A stretch of DNA of 64,000 nt from Isoetes taiwanensis (GCA_021234155.1 JAJEKV010000070.1:5172754-5236753); one strand, 5' to 3'. Positions 47,380 through 60,002 are shown, numbered from the stretch's first letter. The notes: a model not told the origin generated them from the letters alone. Translations and numbers: made by a program.

Positions 47380-48055
47380 GAGAATACTCTAAATTCATAG
47401 ATTCTCTAAGATTCTACCAGGGTTCTCTTAGAGGTTTCGTGAGCATTTCTCTAAATTTTATAAGATTCCCTCTAGATTCCATTAGATTTCCCTAGATTCT
47501 CTAGGATTCTATGAAGATTCCCTTAGATTCCTTTAGATTTTATGAGATTGCCCTAGGTTCCCTTACATTACATGAGATTCAAAGAGATTCTATAAAGATT
47601 CCCTTAGATACTCTAAGATTTCATCAACATTTTCTTAGATTCCTTTAGATTTTATGAAGATTCCTTTAGATCCCCCAGATTTTAAGGGATTCCCTTAGCC
47701 TTGTAAATATTTTCCTAGATTCTCTTATATTTTATAAGATTTTCTTTGATTCTATTAGATTCTTCCGGATTCCTTTACATTCTAGAAATTTTTAGAATAT
47801 TCTAAGACTTTCTGGAACATTCTAAGACTTTCAATATATTCTAGAACTTTCTGGAAGTATTTCCCTAGATTTCCTTACATTCCCGCCCTACATTCTAGAA
47901 CATTCTAGAACTTATTAGAACGATTTGGAACTTTCTGGAAGAATTTTCTTAGATCCCCCTAGATTCTCTTAGGTTCTTTTTAGAAGATTCTAGAACTTTC
48001 TAGAGCCTTCCAGAACATTCTAGAGCTTTCTTGGACTAGCTGGAATATTATAGTC
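47380..48055 (+). repeat. AGATTC / TTCTAGAA short-unit array
   Basis: The first part is made of CCTTAGATTCTCTAAGATT-like units (period about 16-24 bp). From about 47,770 it shifts to ATTCTAGAAC and TTTCTGGAA units. TTCTAGAACATTCTAGAA at 47,893-47,910 has the alternating TTC/GAA spacing of a heat-shock element. Confidence 0.85.
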
Positions 48056-48069
48056 TATTTTATCTTCAT

Positions 48070-48355
48070 GGGAACATTACCCTTAAGTATACTTAAAACA
48101 TAAATTATATATGGAATTAATGCCTGATCTAGTGGCTAGAATGGGGGGCTGGGGCACCAATGACTAGGGTTCGAATCCCCCACATACCATAAAAATTTTA
48201 AAAGGCTTTTCTGGGAACATTACCCTTAAGTATATTTGAAACATAAATTATTCATGGAATTATTGCTTGGTCTAGTGGTTAGAATGGGGTGCTGGGGGGC
48301 CAATGACCAAGGTTCGAATCCCCCACACAATATAAAAAATTTAAAAGCCTTTTCC
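48070..48355 (+). repeat. tRNA-derived repeat dimer (A-box and B-box)
   Basis: Two ~143-bp units each hold an A-box-like TGGTCTAGTGGTTAGAATGG (48,268 on; the first unit is slightly changed near 48,125) and a B-box GGTTCGAATCC (48,168-48,178 and 48,311-48,321), spaced as in a tRNA gene. Acceptor and T-stem pairing are poor, so these look like a tRNA-derived SINE head or pseudo-tRNAs, not a working tRNA. The repeat is also present in copy 2. Confidence 0.65.
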
Positions 48356-48369
48356 TAAGGGATGAGCAT

Positions 48370-48870
48370 TCAAATGGACCGTAAATCTTGGACCTGATCA
48401 AGGGTCGAGATCTCACCACGTGACAATAATTAAAGCAACATGAGCCATAGGATCTATTACATATCATTCCCAAAGTCATGTGCACTGTAGGATATGTGCC
48501 AAGCCATGTGAGCCGTAAGATCCGATCAGGATCGAATCCGATTACATATAATTCCCAAAGCCATGTGCACCGTAGGATGTGTTCCAAAGCAACGTGAGTT
48601 GTAGGATCTCGGACCGACGATCAGGATCAAATCAACTTGGACCGTAGGATCGCTTACGTATAAGCTACAAACAAACTCGCAAGCCATCTGGGCCGTAGGA
48701 TACGTCGCAAAGCCAAGTGAGCCGTGGGATCTCGGATCAACGGTCGGATTGAGTCGCTTACATATAAGCTACAAACAAACTCCCAAGCCATCTGGGCCGT
48801 AGGATACGTCCCAAAGCCACGTGAGCCGTAGGATCTCGGATCAACGGTCGGATTGAGCGTTACAAATATA
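48370..48870 (+). repeat. CCGTAGGATC tandem repeat region
   Basis: Units of roughly 45-100 bp contain GCCATGTG.ACCGTAGGAT, AAGCCA.GTGAGCCGTAGGATC and CGGATCAACGGTCGGATTGA. Copy 2 has one unit fewer near its 3' side. Confidence 0.8.
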
Positions 48871-49617
48871 AGAACATATATATGTTATGATATATGTCTC
48901 AATTGGCATATAGCTCCATCATTTTTTCCCCTTGCTGATGCATGAAAACCTATTAGGTCTATTAGGTCGAAGATGCCACATATGTAGGCTATGCCAGAGG
49001 TTGAAGATTGAAGATATGGTGGAAGTTTTTTCCCGCGTCAAAGATCTTTCATAGCCTCAAACTCCCATGTTTTTTTGAAGGAGGTCGCCGATGATGGCAG
49101 TCAGAAAAATGCAAGACAACGGGATGGACGGCTCTAAATTCTTAGAGATGCTGAAGGCCGAAGGGGGCGAATCCATAGATTTAGAACAGATTGGACTGAA
49201 ACTCGCCTCTGCAAAAGAAATGGGCTGCTAATGGAGTTGAGGACCGAAATAGGGCTTCAAAAATGGAGCTCGCCACTCCATAGCTCCCGAGAAGTTGAAG
49301 AATCGTAGCCAAGATCATAGCAGAGAGGATCATAGCAAAGAAATGAGCCACAGGTCGCAGGCGGCAGAGCATAGAGAGGAAGTAGTGACGCCGCTCCGCA
49401 AAAGCCGGAGCACGATTACATCATATAATTTCAAAGGAATAATGCAGTAATTTTGGCCAAACGCTCATTACGGTTGTCTTATTGCAGAACTAGGGCGAGT
49501 GCATTGCCTTACAAAAAATATCACTATGGTTTAAGATAGCTTAACTATAGGAAACAAATTAATGTGTGGTGAAGGGCCCATCATTTGAGAAAACTAAAGG
49601 TCGAGACCATTATCTTA

Positions 49618-51174
49618 AGGTCCCTCAATTTAAATATTTATTTGTGAAGCAGATATCTTCTTGAATGGCTGAGATGAACGGAGATCAATGGCCAAGATTT
49701 TGATCTCGACCTTATGATCCTATTGGTCAAGAGCGTTGTGCTTCTTTCGGGCCAGTTTCTATAAATTTCCATGCCTTCCCGCTTTCGCCGATTTGCCGCC
49801 TTCGCTGCTTGTTTGCGCCTTAAGGAAGCTTTGTCCTGATGTAATCCGATAGCAGATCCAGCCATCCCACCGAGCATAGCGCAGCATAGCAGATCTGGCC
49901 ATCCCGTCCACATATTCGTCTACGTCTGTTGGCATCGGCCCTTCTTCTGCAATCATCTTTTAAGTCAAGCCTTTCTTTCTATGCTACTATTTGCGGAAGC
50001 ATGCGAGGAGCTTGAAGAATGGTTGCTGAGAGAAAAGTTTTGAGCTTTGGGATTTTAAGGTAGATTAAAAACAGATTAAGGCAGCGGGAAGGAGCGGAAA
50101 GCAACTGCCGATTCAAAACAGATTAAGGCAACGATGCATTGTCTGCTACAGCTTTAGATTGCTTCCTTGCTTCATCGGATTTTGGTAAATTTCAAAGCTT
50201 TTTGTTTTTATTTTAATACATTTCAGATTTGTTACAGATTTGTTACATCTCTGTTTGCCTTGTATCTAATTTTTGTCTGTGCAATGGCAGAAGGTGTTGC
50301 ATCGATTTGTGCATCTGCAGCAGCGGAGATTTCTGTCAAGTGTCCAATAAATTTAAAATATAATGCTCTTGTATTGAGTATCAAAACAAAGCATTTTCCC
50401 CCTTTTTCTATGGATAAAACAGTGGAAACAATGGTAGTTGCAGCTACCTAAACAGCCAATTGAATCCATTTTAAGTCATCTTGAAAAATCATCAGCAAAC
50501 TACTCTCCCTGTTGAATTGGGATACTAATGTCCCATGTTTTCAAGCATTTGAGACCAGGCTGAAACAAATGATGTCCAGTTTTTGTAAGAGCAATGTATT
50601 GCTTATAAATTGTCCAATAGATTATTGATTATAAATTGTATTGCTCCAATTGATTATTGGTCTTGCAGTAATTCCAAATTGTCTTGGAATAGTATTCTGC
50701 AAATAATGTTGGTGGACACCTTGTTTTCTTTAGTTTAAGAAATTTTCTTAAGATTGTTGGGTCAAAGCATGGAGGTGGGGGACACTTTTTGTGTCAGCGA
50801 CACATGGTGCTTAGGGGGTGCTTTCCGAAGTTATTTTCTTTGTATTTTTAAAAAATATTTTTCTTTTATTTTTTTTATATTTTTCCCTGAAACGCATTCA
50901 TATTACGCCTTGGAATACAAAATTTCAGCTTCATCGGAGTTATAGAAAAAAATATAAAAATAAGTAAAATTTCCCACATTAGGTGCTTAGGGGGTGCTTG
51001 GCTGGCGCAAAAATGCCCTCCAGCTCCATGCTTTGACCCTGTTACATTATGCCAAGAATGGGCTTAGTTGGGTTCGATTCCCAAATGGCTTTTTTAAAAT
51101 AAACAAGAGGAATAAGAATTCAACTATGGTTATTTAATATCATCTTTTTTTAGAAGGAAGGAAGGAAGGAATGA
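49618..51174. other. No gene recognised; promoter-like stretch near 49,750
   Basis: 49,655-49,740 shares GGCTGAGATGAACGG-type words with 8,030 and 28,700. TATAAAT at 49,760 is followed by a C/T-rich leader. A 94-codon frame (50,167-50,451) has no domain. GTGCTTAGGGGGTGCTT occurs at 50,808 and 50,981, around a T-rich core. Confidence 0.4.
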
Positions 51175-51982
51175 CGTGTAGTTCTTGTAAATTTTAAGAG
51201 AAGGCAGTGGGTTGTTTTTTCCATTTATTTGCAAAAACAACACTTGAAACAACTGCTACTTTTAAAAAACGACACGTCAGTTTTCTGTTAACTATATATC
51301 ATACTGAGGAAAAATCAACACTGGGAAACGACAACTAATTTTCAAAAGACTACATGTAGACCTTTTAAGTTTTATTAAGAACTACATGTCTATTTTTGAA
51401 TAAAGCAACACTTGAAACCTATAGTTAGTTTTCAAAAGCAACGCATAAAACAACCGCTACTTTTAAAAAATGACGTGTTAGTTTTTTTTATAACTACACC
51501 TGAAAGTATTTATTTTTATAAAACCACATATGAATTTTATGTAAAACAACACTTGAAAACAACATAGTAAAAAAAAACTACAGAAAACTACGCGTTGTTT
51601 CTAGCAAAATCGGACAAAATTCTATACGTGGTTTTTCATTGTTGTCTTTTGCAAAACAACAGTTAAAAACAACATGTGGACCTTTAAGTTTTATGAAGAA
51701 CCACATGTCTATTTTTTAGGAAAGAAACACTTGAAAACTACAGCTATGCTTAAAAAACAACATGTAGAAACACATATAATTCCTACGTGTAGATAATTTT
51801 GGCAATAGTCTATGCGTAGACTTTTAAAAAAAAAACTACGTATCTAAAAGTTTGGCTAAAAACTACACGTAGTTTCTAGCAAATCCGGACAAAAAACAAC
51901 ACGTGGTTTTTTGATGTTGTTTTCTAGCAAAAACCACACTGAAAAACAACATGTGGACCCAGTATTGGGGTTGTTGTGCTAA
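51175..51982 (+). repeat. Element D left terminal repeat (A/B kind)
   Basis: AC-rich top strand with AAACTACACGTAGTTTCTAGC and CGGACAAA.TTCTATACGTGG units, closely like the element B repeat. It ends CATGTGGACCCAGTATTGGG then GTTGTTGTG at 51,970-51,978. No matching right end lies downstream in the window, so the element is truncated or interrupted. Confidence 0.8.
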
Positions 51983-52640
51983 GCTTCTTCCTCCCAAGAA
52001 ATCGGTGAAGGACCTTGGCCTGCTGCGAAACAGTATCCACAAGCATATATTGCATTGGGTTGCTCGTTCAACTAGTAACAAGGGTGCTCCAGAAACAGCC
52101 AAGTACTCGGCACAGTTCACGTCCACGATTGAATATTGGATGAAACTCTTGCAAGGACTGGGGAACATCAGGCGATGGACGAGGGCACTTATAATGACTT
52201 CCCACACGCATTTCTAGGCAAGCGCGAAAGCACCACCCGATGTAGTCCGTAGTGGTGGAGCCAATTGCTACTATCACTCCTCCTTATGTCGGCCCCACGA
52301 AGGACAAACTCTTGGGAATTCAATCCATACAAAGATTTGAAGAAAGGTATGTTTATTATGGCACGCCTACGATGATGTCTTTGTGCCCAACTTGGGTGGG
52401 CCTAGCTCTTGAGGAGCCACAAATGGATGATAAGAAGGAGAACTTTGAGACTATTCTCGGTGACTTGGTGGGAGCCAATCCCGGTGAGGAACCAAGTCTA
52501 CCCAGCTAATTATACCAAATGTTGGAAGAAGAGATGGAGGCCAACGACTGCAAGTGACCGCATAGAACTGGAGACTATCGACTACGCTTGAGAGCCATCA
52601 AACAAGAAGAAGATACCTAATACTATTAAGATACCCGTGC
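51983..52640 (+). pseudogene. Unrecognised coding-like relic inside element D
   Basis: Reading inward from the terminal repeat, plus-strand frames hold protein-like runs: KKSVKDLGLLRNSIHKHILH, then STIEYWMKLLQGLG (52,125-52,165), then ITPPYVGPTKDKLLG (52,270) and MMSLCPTWVGLALEEPQMDD (52,374). The frame must change near 52,215 and 52,505. I do not recognise the family. The position suggests a third element gene, but homology to the A or B genes is not evident to me. Confidence 0.3.
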
Positions 52641-53960
52641 ATCTTTCTTTGAGGCATATCACGCACTTTCGCGAGGGATGTCAACTAGTGTATGAAAAAG
52701 AGTCATTCATGCAAGTGTAGTAAAAAATGGTCCATAAATTCAGGTATTGTCCATAATTAACGAAATTGTGCTTAAATCAATGAACCCTAACTATAAGTTT
52801 AGATACATATGATTAGGTTTAGATATTATTCTGATTATTATTATGTTACGTTATATGTGATGTTGGTTGATCATGTTTGCTCCTCTTGTATTGGGAAGGG
52901 GAGTAGAGACCTAATAGCCATTACTTAGCGATGCTCCTAGTTTAGACTGGGTTTAGACCTTTTAGTTCCTATTATTATGTGGCCTGTGCAAGGAACCCAC
53001 TGGGCTACGGGGGCTATGATATGACTCAGCATTACATAACGGGCTAGAGGCGAGATGGAAAGAGGGTCCCTGCTGAGCGCGGCTACTGGGGACCCCATAG
53101 CGGGCTAGGCTTATGGCCAGTCATTTCGAGTGGGCCGGGCATGGGTCCGACACCTCCTGGGGCAATGGTGTCGCCCTGCCTCTCAAGAGCTGCAGGTGTC
53201 GGCCTGGCTCTTGTTTTGGGAGCTTAAGTCGGGGAAGAATCGTGTGTCGTCACGATTCTCTAGCTGCCCGTGGAACCTCTAGACCCCGGGAAGGGGAGAT
53301 GGAACCCTTCCTGCGTCGACGGACCGGGGAGAGGCAACCTGGAGTAGTCTCGATGGGTGATACCAAGAGATTGCGTATCCGGAAGGCTAAAGTCGCACCC
53401 AGCCCCGACCTCTGCCCATCCGCAAAGTATGCAATGGGGGGGGCGGATGGAGTGGTCAACCCTAGCCATTGTATATAGCCAGCCCCCATTGTTATGACTC
53501 GATGGCTCTATCTTGAGGCCTAGCCATCGGTCTACCTCCCCATGAGTCTGAGCCTTGGGTAGGAGCTCTCATGTTTTACGACATGTGTTTATCTCTATTG
53601 TATCTATGGATGTAGGGATGTGCTACCCCTCGAGGTAGTTCGATGTATCACAAGGCCCCCAAAAATGAACTACTATGTTTAAGTAGTACTGAATCATCTA
53701 AAAACCATGATATATGTGGTGTTTTATGCATGAAGTTATTTGATAGAAGAAAACCACATGGCGTAGTGGTTTGTCAATACTAATATTGGTTTGTGACATG
53801 GTTATCAATGGTGATCCTCAGTAGCGTAGTGGTTTGTTCACTAATCGTGGTTTATAAAGACTATTAGTGGTTTGTGATATGGTTATCAATGGTGGTTATC
53901 AATGCTATAGTGGTTTCTTCACTAATCATGGTTTATGAGATAATTTCGTGCATATAATAA
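52641..53960. other. GC-richer block and GTGGTTTGT repeats, no gene seen
   Basis: About 52,970-53,480 is markedly GC-richer than its surroundings, with GGGCTAC and CGGGCTAG words. It may be part of an LTR or other insert, but no ends were found. At 53,690-53,950 the words TAGTGGTTTGT and GGTTATCAATGGTG repeat four to five times. Confidence 0.4.
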
Positions 53961-54920
53961 TGGCTTTTTTTTTTTCTTTTTGAAGGCAAGGATAATTTTT
54001 GTATTATATATAAAAAGTACAGAGTACAATGCTTCAATCTTCAAGGAGGAGTACTACAGGAGTAAACTCAACATCTTCATCCTCCATGAATTGAAACTTA
54101 TTCAGATGAGTAGTAGCAGATCAAAAGAGTATAAGATAGATGCTAATAATTAAACCTGATTCTCAAAATGTTGTGATTGAAATACGTAATGGAGTGCTGC
54201 ATTGTCGGGGTCAGCTTCCCCTAGCTCGGCAAACTCCATTGAAAGGGTCACCCCATGAGAGCGTCTTCCACTTCCATTTTCACATCAAGGAGCCCATATA
54301 TCCTTGATATAAATAAGCACATCCATCTTGATAATCGGAGCAAATCACCATTTCTACCTGTGCACTATTTTGGAGTAGAATAGAAGACGAGCTATACAAC
54401 CAAGCTGCCACTGCATATACTACTCTTACCATAAAACAAAAAGTGAAAGAAAGAAAACAAATCAGTGTAAGACGAGCAGCCTGCCACTCTGCTCATAGAA
54501 GCTGCCACCGCTTCATGGATTCTGGTCTCTCGGTTTATAAACAAACAGATCCCTATGAACTGAATCAAATCAAATGCTGCATTGTCGGGATAAGCAGCCC
54601 ATCTGAAACCTAGCTAGACAAAATATATGCCGAGCCACCAGACTACTCCCTCAAAAGCCCGGTGTAAAATTTCCTGCCTACATCATATCCCTAGCTCGGC
54701 TATTCAAAATGAAACAATCCCAACAGTCTATCTGCATACAAACTAAGAAGCTCCAAAAGTGCCTGAGTACCTGATTCTTTCTTCAAAACACAGTTTGCCT
54801 TTCCACCAGCAAGAACCATAATGCTCTACAAAACTGCAAGATTTTACCTCTTTAGATGAGGCTTCTCCCACACAAGTCCAGAACATCAATCTGCTTCAAT
54901 AGTGGCTTTTTTAATCTAGT
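53961..54920 (-). repeat. Possible retroposon remnant (poly-T start)
   Basis: A T-run at 53,967-53,978 is followed by AAGGATAATTTTTGTATTATATAT, like the reverse complement of a LINE or SINE tail. Inside, GCTGCATTGTCGGG occurs twice (about 54,198 and 54,575) with CTAGCTCGGC words. No reverse transcriptase motif was seen. Confidence 0.3.
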
Positions 54921-56194
54921 AATGACATCTTAAAACTATCCTAAACTGTGACATGGTTTGGATTAATAAGAAATATTGTCCCGATGCCACCTTAAGGCCA
55001 CTGCACCAAAAGCTCTTGTATGGGAGTCTTAAGATTAAATTAGAACTTTTAGCTAACTTGCAGATATAAATCAATTATTGGAATGTCCCTTGTGAAAAGT
55101 CTCAGCATTTTAGATGGGCTTAGAGAATGTTTTAATATGTATTCTAGGATTTACCATGAAGGAATGTTTTTGAGTAATTCTTATATTGGAGAGGGATGAC
55201 TACTTCAAGTATGGACTAGATAATGATGCTCTTGGTCGTTTTCTATCTTTCCTTATGTAATAAAATAACTTGGAGATCCTAGGGGAAATTGATTTGATTG
55301 CAGAACGACACCCTTCCTGAAATCATTTAAGTAGACATTTAAGTAATTACAAGTTCCTGTTGGATTTGTGCAGACATTTAAGTCATCCAGCTTGCAAACC
55401 TTACTATTCTTTCTAGAAATGTCATATTTGGCCTTGGGGAAGTGGTTCTCTATAATGCCTGCTAGGCTTGTCTTTTTTTAGTCTTTTGTACCTTTGATAT
55501 ATTTGGTATCTTGTTCTTCATCATCTCTATTGTGATGGGAATGCATTTTGGGTATAGTTTATGGCTTTGAATTTGTGGGGTGGGGAAGGGGATGTGTGTG
55601 CAAGTGTTTCTATTTTCATATCTCATGTTGGGGAAAAGGTGCCTTGTGGCTTAATTTATATTATATATATATTTTTGAGAGATGGGATGCACCTAGGCAA
55701 AATTCTACGTTGGGGGCATTTGAAATTTTAAAATGTTTAGCATCATCATTAATGGAGGTGCCAACATTCAAAGGGCCCCGGCATTTTTTTTTTTTTTATT
55801 ATTATTGCTCCGCTTTCCGCTTGCTCTTCTTTCCCGCATTTGCGTCTTTGTGTGGGGGTGCCTCTTTGTGTGGGTTCAGCTTGGCGTTCCGGCCTTGAAT
55901 CGTTACCTTTTTGTAGTTTTCTATTGAGGTTTCTTTAGCCTTTGATGGGATCGTTTGGCTCCTTTTGATTTATTTCATTCTTGCCCCTTTGTTGGAGTTC
56001 TTTAATCTCTTGCATGGTTTTTATTTTAGAACAGATTCAATCAATTCGGCCTCTGGACTATAGCTTGAGGGCTTTCATATTCGTTTGCCATGTAGGCCTT
56101 TCTTGCAGTTTTTTTGCGCTCAACCTTGGACGCTTCATGCAGGTGTGGTTTTCACGAGTTCAATGTTTATTTTGTTCAATGTTTTCGATTTTGC
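54921..56194. other. No gene seen
   Basis: AT-rich, with a T-run at 55,786-55,798. A duplicated TTTGTGTGGG word lies near 55,847-55,872. Open frames have no recognisable content. Confidence 0.45.
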
Positions 56195-57290
56195 ATGCCT
56201 CGGCTGCAACATGACAAGGTGGCTCAAACATGCCACGTGGGCTCCAACATGCCACCTAGGCTCAAACATGCCACCTAGGCTCAAACATGCCATGCGGGCT
56301 CCTACATGCCACCTAGGCTCCAACATGCCAAGGTGGCTCAAACATGCCACGTGGGCTCCAACATGCCAAGGTGGCTCAAACATGCGACCTAGGCTCAAAC
56401 ATGCCAAGGTGGCTCAAACATGCCACGCGGGCTCCAACATGCCATCTAGGCTCCAACATGCCAAGGTGGCTCAAACACGCCACGTGGGCTACAACAGGCC
56501 ACCTAGGCTCCAACATGCCAAGGTGGCTCAAACATGCCATGCAGGCTCCAACATACCACCTAGGCTACAACATGCCAAGGTGGCTCAAACATGGCTCAAA
56601 CATGCCATGTGGGCTCCAACATGCCACCTAGGCTCCAACATGCCAAAGGTGGCTCAAACATGTCACATAGGCTCCAACATGCCACCTAGGCTCCAACATG
56701 ACAAGGTGGCTCAAGCATGCCAAGGTGGCTCAAACATGCCACGCGGGCTTTCAACATGCCACCCTAGGCTCAAACATGCCAAGGTGGCTCAAACATGCCA
56801 CTTAGGCTCAAACATGCCAAGGTGGCTCAAACATGCCGCTACGGCTCCAACATGCCACCTAGGCTCCAACATGCCAAGGTGGCTCAAACATGCCACACGG
56901 GCTCCTACATGCCACGATGGCTCAAACATGCCAAGCTGGCTCAAACATGCCACGTGGGTGGGCTCCAACATGCCACCTAGGCTCCAACATGCCAAGGTGG
57001 CTCAAATATGCCACACGTGCTCCAACATGGCACCTAGGCTCCAAGGTGGCTCAAACATGCCAAGGTGTCTCCAACATGCCACGTAGGCTCCAACATGCCA
57101 CAAACATGCCAAGGTGGCTCCAACATGCCAAGGTGGCTCAAACATGCCACCTAAGCTCCAACATGCCACCTAGGCTCAAATATGCCAAGGTGGCTCAAAC
57201 ATGCCATGTGGGCTCCAACATGCCACCTAGGCTCTGGACAACATGCCAAGGTGCCACCTAGGCTCAACCATGCAAACCTAGGCACTCCAA
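56195..57290 (+). repeat. Minisatellite array 2, 19-bp unit
   Basis: Same unit and higher-order pattern as array 1. From 56,210 it aligns with array 1 from 43,647 with gains and losses of single units, and both finish with the same tail (CTCTGGACAACATGCC then CCATGCAAACCTAGGC). The 333-codon open frame across it is a repeat artefact. Confidence 0.95.
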
Positions 57291-57808
57291 GTGGAATTTT
57301 TGGTAGAGAAGTTTGGCAAGGGATAGAATAGAGGGATCTTTAAGAACTTAAAGAGCTAACACCCTTCCCCAAGTCGAACCAGGCCAGGACTTTGCGCGGC
57401 TTCCTCATCAGAGGGGAGAGGCCAGACCCCAGGAGACGGACCTCAGGAAGCGGCTCTTGACTTCTAATTGCCACATCGGGAGGATGATAGATTCAAACTC
57501 CATTCCGTCAGTTCACGCTGCTTCGCGTTTTCAACAGCAACTTCTCAGCCATGTCCTCAATGCAAACGACCAAAACTCGACCTCCAAAACGTAAACCCTT
57601 CAAGAACCTAGCAACACACAGGGTTTACGTTATGGAGGCCATATCCTAGTCAGATTCGACCAGGTCCTTGCACCGTGTCATGACATAAAGGGAGGGTGTG
57701 GACGTTAGAAGAGGGTTTCTTAACCCCCCCGGAAGCAGCTTGCCCCAAAAGTTCTCTTTGATAGCCCTAGCAACGGACGAGAATCTCCTCTACTCCAGAA
57801 CTGTGAAT

Positions 57809-60002
57809 AACAAGGTTTAAAATGAAACGCACTTATTTAAGAAGTGCGTTTGGAAGATTCCTTCTGAAAATTTATAAAATTCTAAAATCCCTCTAAAAAG
57901 GGCCCTTTTATTACCTTTAGTCCAAAGATTTATAAAACTGCTCGTGAAAACAGACATTTTAAGAAGATTTAGTATTAAGGAAAAACACACACAAAAAAAA
58001 AATCCCATTGTAGAGGGGGAAAGAACTACAATGAAATTCAAAGATTGACTATGGGGCAAATTCGTATGAAGAAATTAGATGCTTTTGTACCTTGTCCCTG
58101 AAAGTTTTTATATTAGCTGTTTTAGAAGACAGGAAATTTGTTATTTCACAACCATTTTGGCTGAACATCCTAATGGACCTTAAAACACATTGGGAGGCAG
58201 TTGAACAAACTTCTTGAATGACAAACCATTGTTTTTGCATCACATAGTATTACAAATACCAATACATCCACGATGTCTTGTAGTTAAGCTGAAGTTTTAG
58301 TTGATGATGCAGTATAAATTTATACCGAGGATACAAAAGTTGAAGTAATGAAGCCATGTGATTACATGCCCTCCTTTTTATTCTCGGAGATATATTTCTG
58401 AACGCACATACCAATCTACAACATGGTGATGCTCAAAAGATAGTCAACCTCCTTAGCAATGTTGAGCATATTCATCACAATTACGTCATCCTCAGTAGCG
58501 ATGGGCACCATGCACATTTCTCTGGGCGTTGAAGTATTCGTCATACCCCTTTCCTATATATTTTGTAAATAAATAGGTAAACTTCTCGAGGGGTTGCTAC
58601 TCCTCGCTCCTCCGGATAAACCATGTGGTTTCCTTCTAGTCAAACACCGTGTCACCATAATATTTTGGAGTTCTTTGCCTTTAGTAGCAATTTTTTAGTC
58701 ACGGAGTGAAGTTCACCAGTATGTAGAGAAAAAACGAGAAATAACAATATGATTCGACTACTTTATGCTCTAACATTGCATTACAAGCTCAGAAAATTTA
58801 GAACCGTTTTAGAACTTTTTAGACTAAAAAAACTAAGAACAGTGTGTAAAATTATCCCTTATGTGTGTTACTTTGGTAGTTTTCAATTGCCAAACCCTTT
58901 GGCGAGCAAGAAAGACCCCAAAAGATTTTACACGATATATACTTTATCTCTGGACTGCATATATATACATATATATATAAAATAAAAGTCTTATATATAT
59001 ATGGAATTCGGTATAAATTTATACCGTTTCTCCGTATAGATTTATACCGCAAGAGTTCTCTTTTCTTGTCGGATATATATATGTAATTATGTGTATATAT
59101 ATTATATATATACATATATATGTGTATAAATTGGTTGTCTGAAGGTTTTCTGCGGTATAAATTTATACCGAGAGGGCTGTCGCGGTATAAATTTATACCG
59201 AGAGAGCTCTCGTGGTATAACGAGGGAGCTCTCACGCTATAAATTTATACCGTGAGAGCTCTCGCAGTGAATCGAGAGAGCTCTCGCGGTATAAATTTAT
59301 ACCGCTCGAGTCCTCTTGTCAGATAAATTTATACCGCCGAGTCCACTTATGGTATAAATTTATACCATGCTAACTCTCCGGCATGTCATATCCGCGACAA
59401 AGACTACCTATTGTGGTATAAATCTATACCACCCGAAATTTATTTTGAAGACGTTATGTCCACGCATTGTCATCATCGCAGATACATAAGTCTATAGCAA
59501 GACGGATGAGCAAATAAGAGCAAGTATATAAGATTTAAGAGCGAAGGCCTCTTGACTCCAACTTGCGCTTCAAAGTGTAAGTTTGTTCAATGAAGCATAC
59601 TTTCATGTGAAAATGTTTGCTTCAATGAGGCAATGTCAAAATGTGTTGCATTTTTTACGGTTTGATCATAATTTTGTACTGATTTGGAAAACTTTGAATA
59701 AAATACCTTTTTTGGCACTTTAGTGTGCTTTGCTTTTTTTTCAATGTCTATTTTGTTTAGTTTTTGAAAATATTACTATTTCGCAAACCAAACTAGGGGG
59801 GCCAAAAAGGATGTCAAACAATTTTGAATGGAAGGTAAGTTCACACCCCCCTCCAAAATGATGCCTAAAATTTTCAAATTGTCACACTTGTCACAAATAT
59901 ACCACAAAAGGGACCTTTTTGGGGGGATTTTAGGGAATCTTTCAAAGATTCCTTTTGAAGTGCGTTTTGAGCAAATTAGTGCGTTTCATTTTAAACTTTG
60001 TT
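57809..60002. mobile_element. Element E: 2,194-bp TIR element with 4-bp TSD
   Basis: Ends AACAAGGTTTAAAATGAAAC on the left and AACAAAGTTTAAAATGAAAC on the right (reverse), continuing GCACT, so 24 of 25 terminal bases match. GAAT flanks both sides (57,805-57,808 and 60,003-60,006) and occurs once at the empty site in copy 1 (45,444-45,447); a 5-bp TGAAT reading is also possible. No open frame looks coding, so it is non-autonomous. The interior holds an AT-rich palindrome family. Confidence 0.9.
58311..59433. repeat. Element E palindromes (GGTATAAATTTATACC)
   Basis: About ten members: 58,312-58,325, 59,009-59,026, 59,034-59,049, 59,153-59,170, 59,183-59,200, 59,226-59,261 (36 bp, one mismatched pair), 59,286-59,305, 59,323-59,337, 59,349-59,368 and 59,415-59,432. 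Between them lie AGAGCTCTCG palindromes. Confidence 0.95.

Larger units (their letters stand above)
44506..49617 (+). repeat. Long duplicated unit, copy 1
   Basis: Matches 57,291-63,995 nearly base for base, apart from indels. Private to this copy: a 420-bp MITE (44,831-45,250), ~85 bp near 46,808-46,890, and an extra ~95-bp CCGTAGGATC unit near 48,745-48,840. The match stops at ATTATCTT (49,617). No gene is recognised. It could be one large non-coding mobile element or a segmental duplication. Confidence 0.9.

Noticed and set aside
48262-48326. Functional tRNA gene
   Set aside because: A- and B-boxes are good, but acceptor and T-stem pairing fails and the unit is tandemly repeated, so it is better called tRNA-derived.
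56085-57086. 333-codon open frame (and similar frames at 43,722-44,473) as a repeat protein
   Set aside because: It is only the minisatellite read in a stop-free 57-bp period. Frames open on both strands, and the start lies in unrelated upstream sequence.
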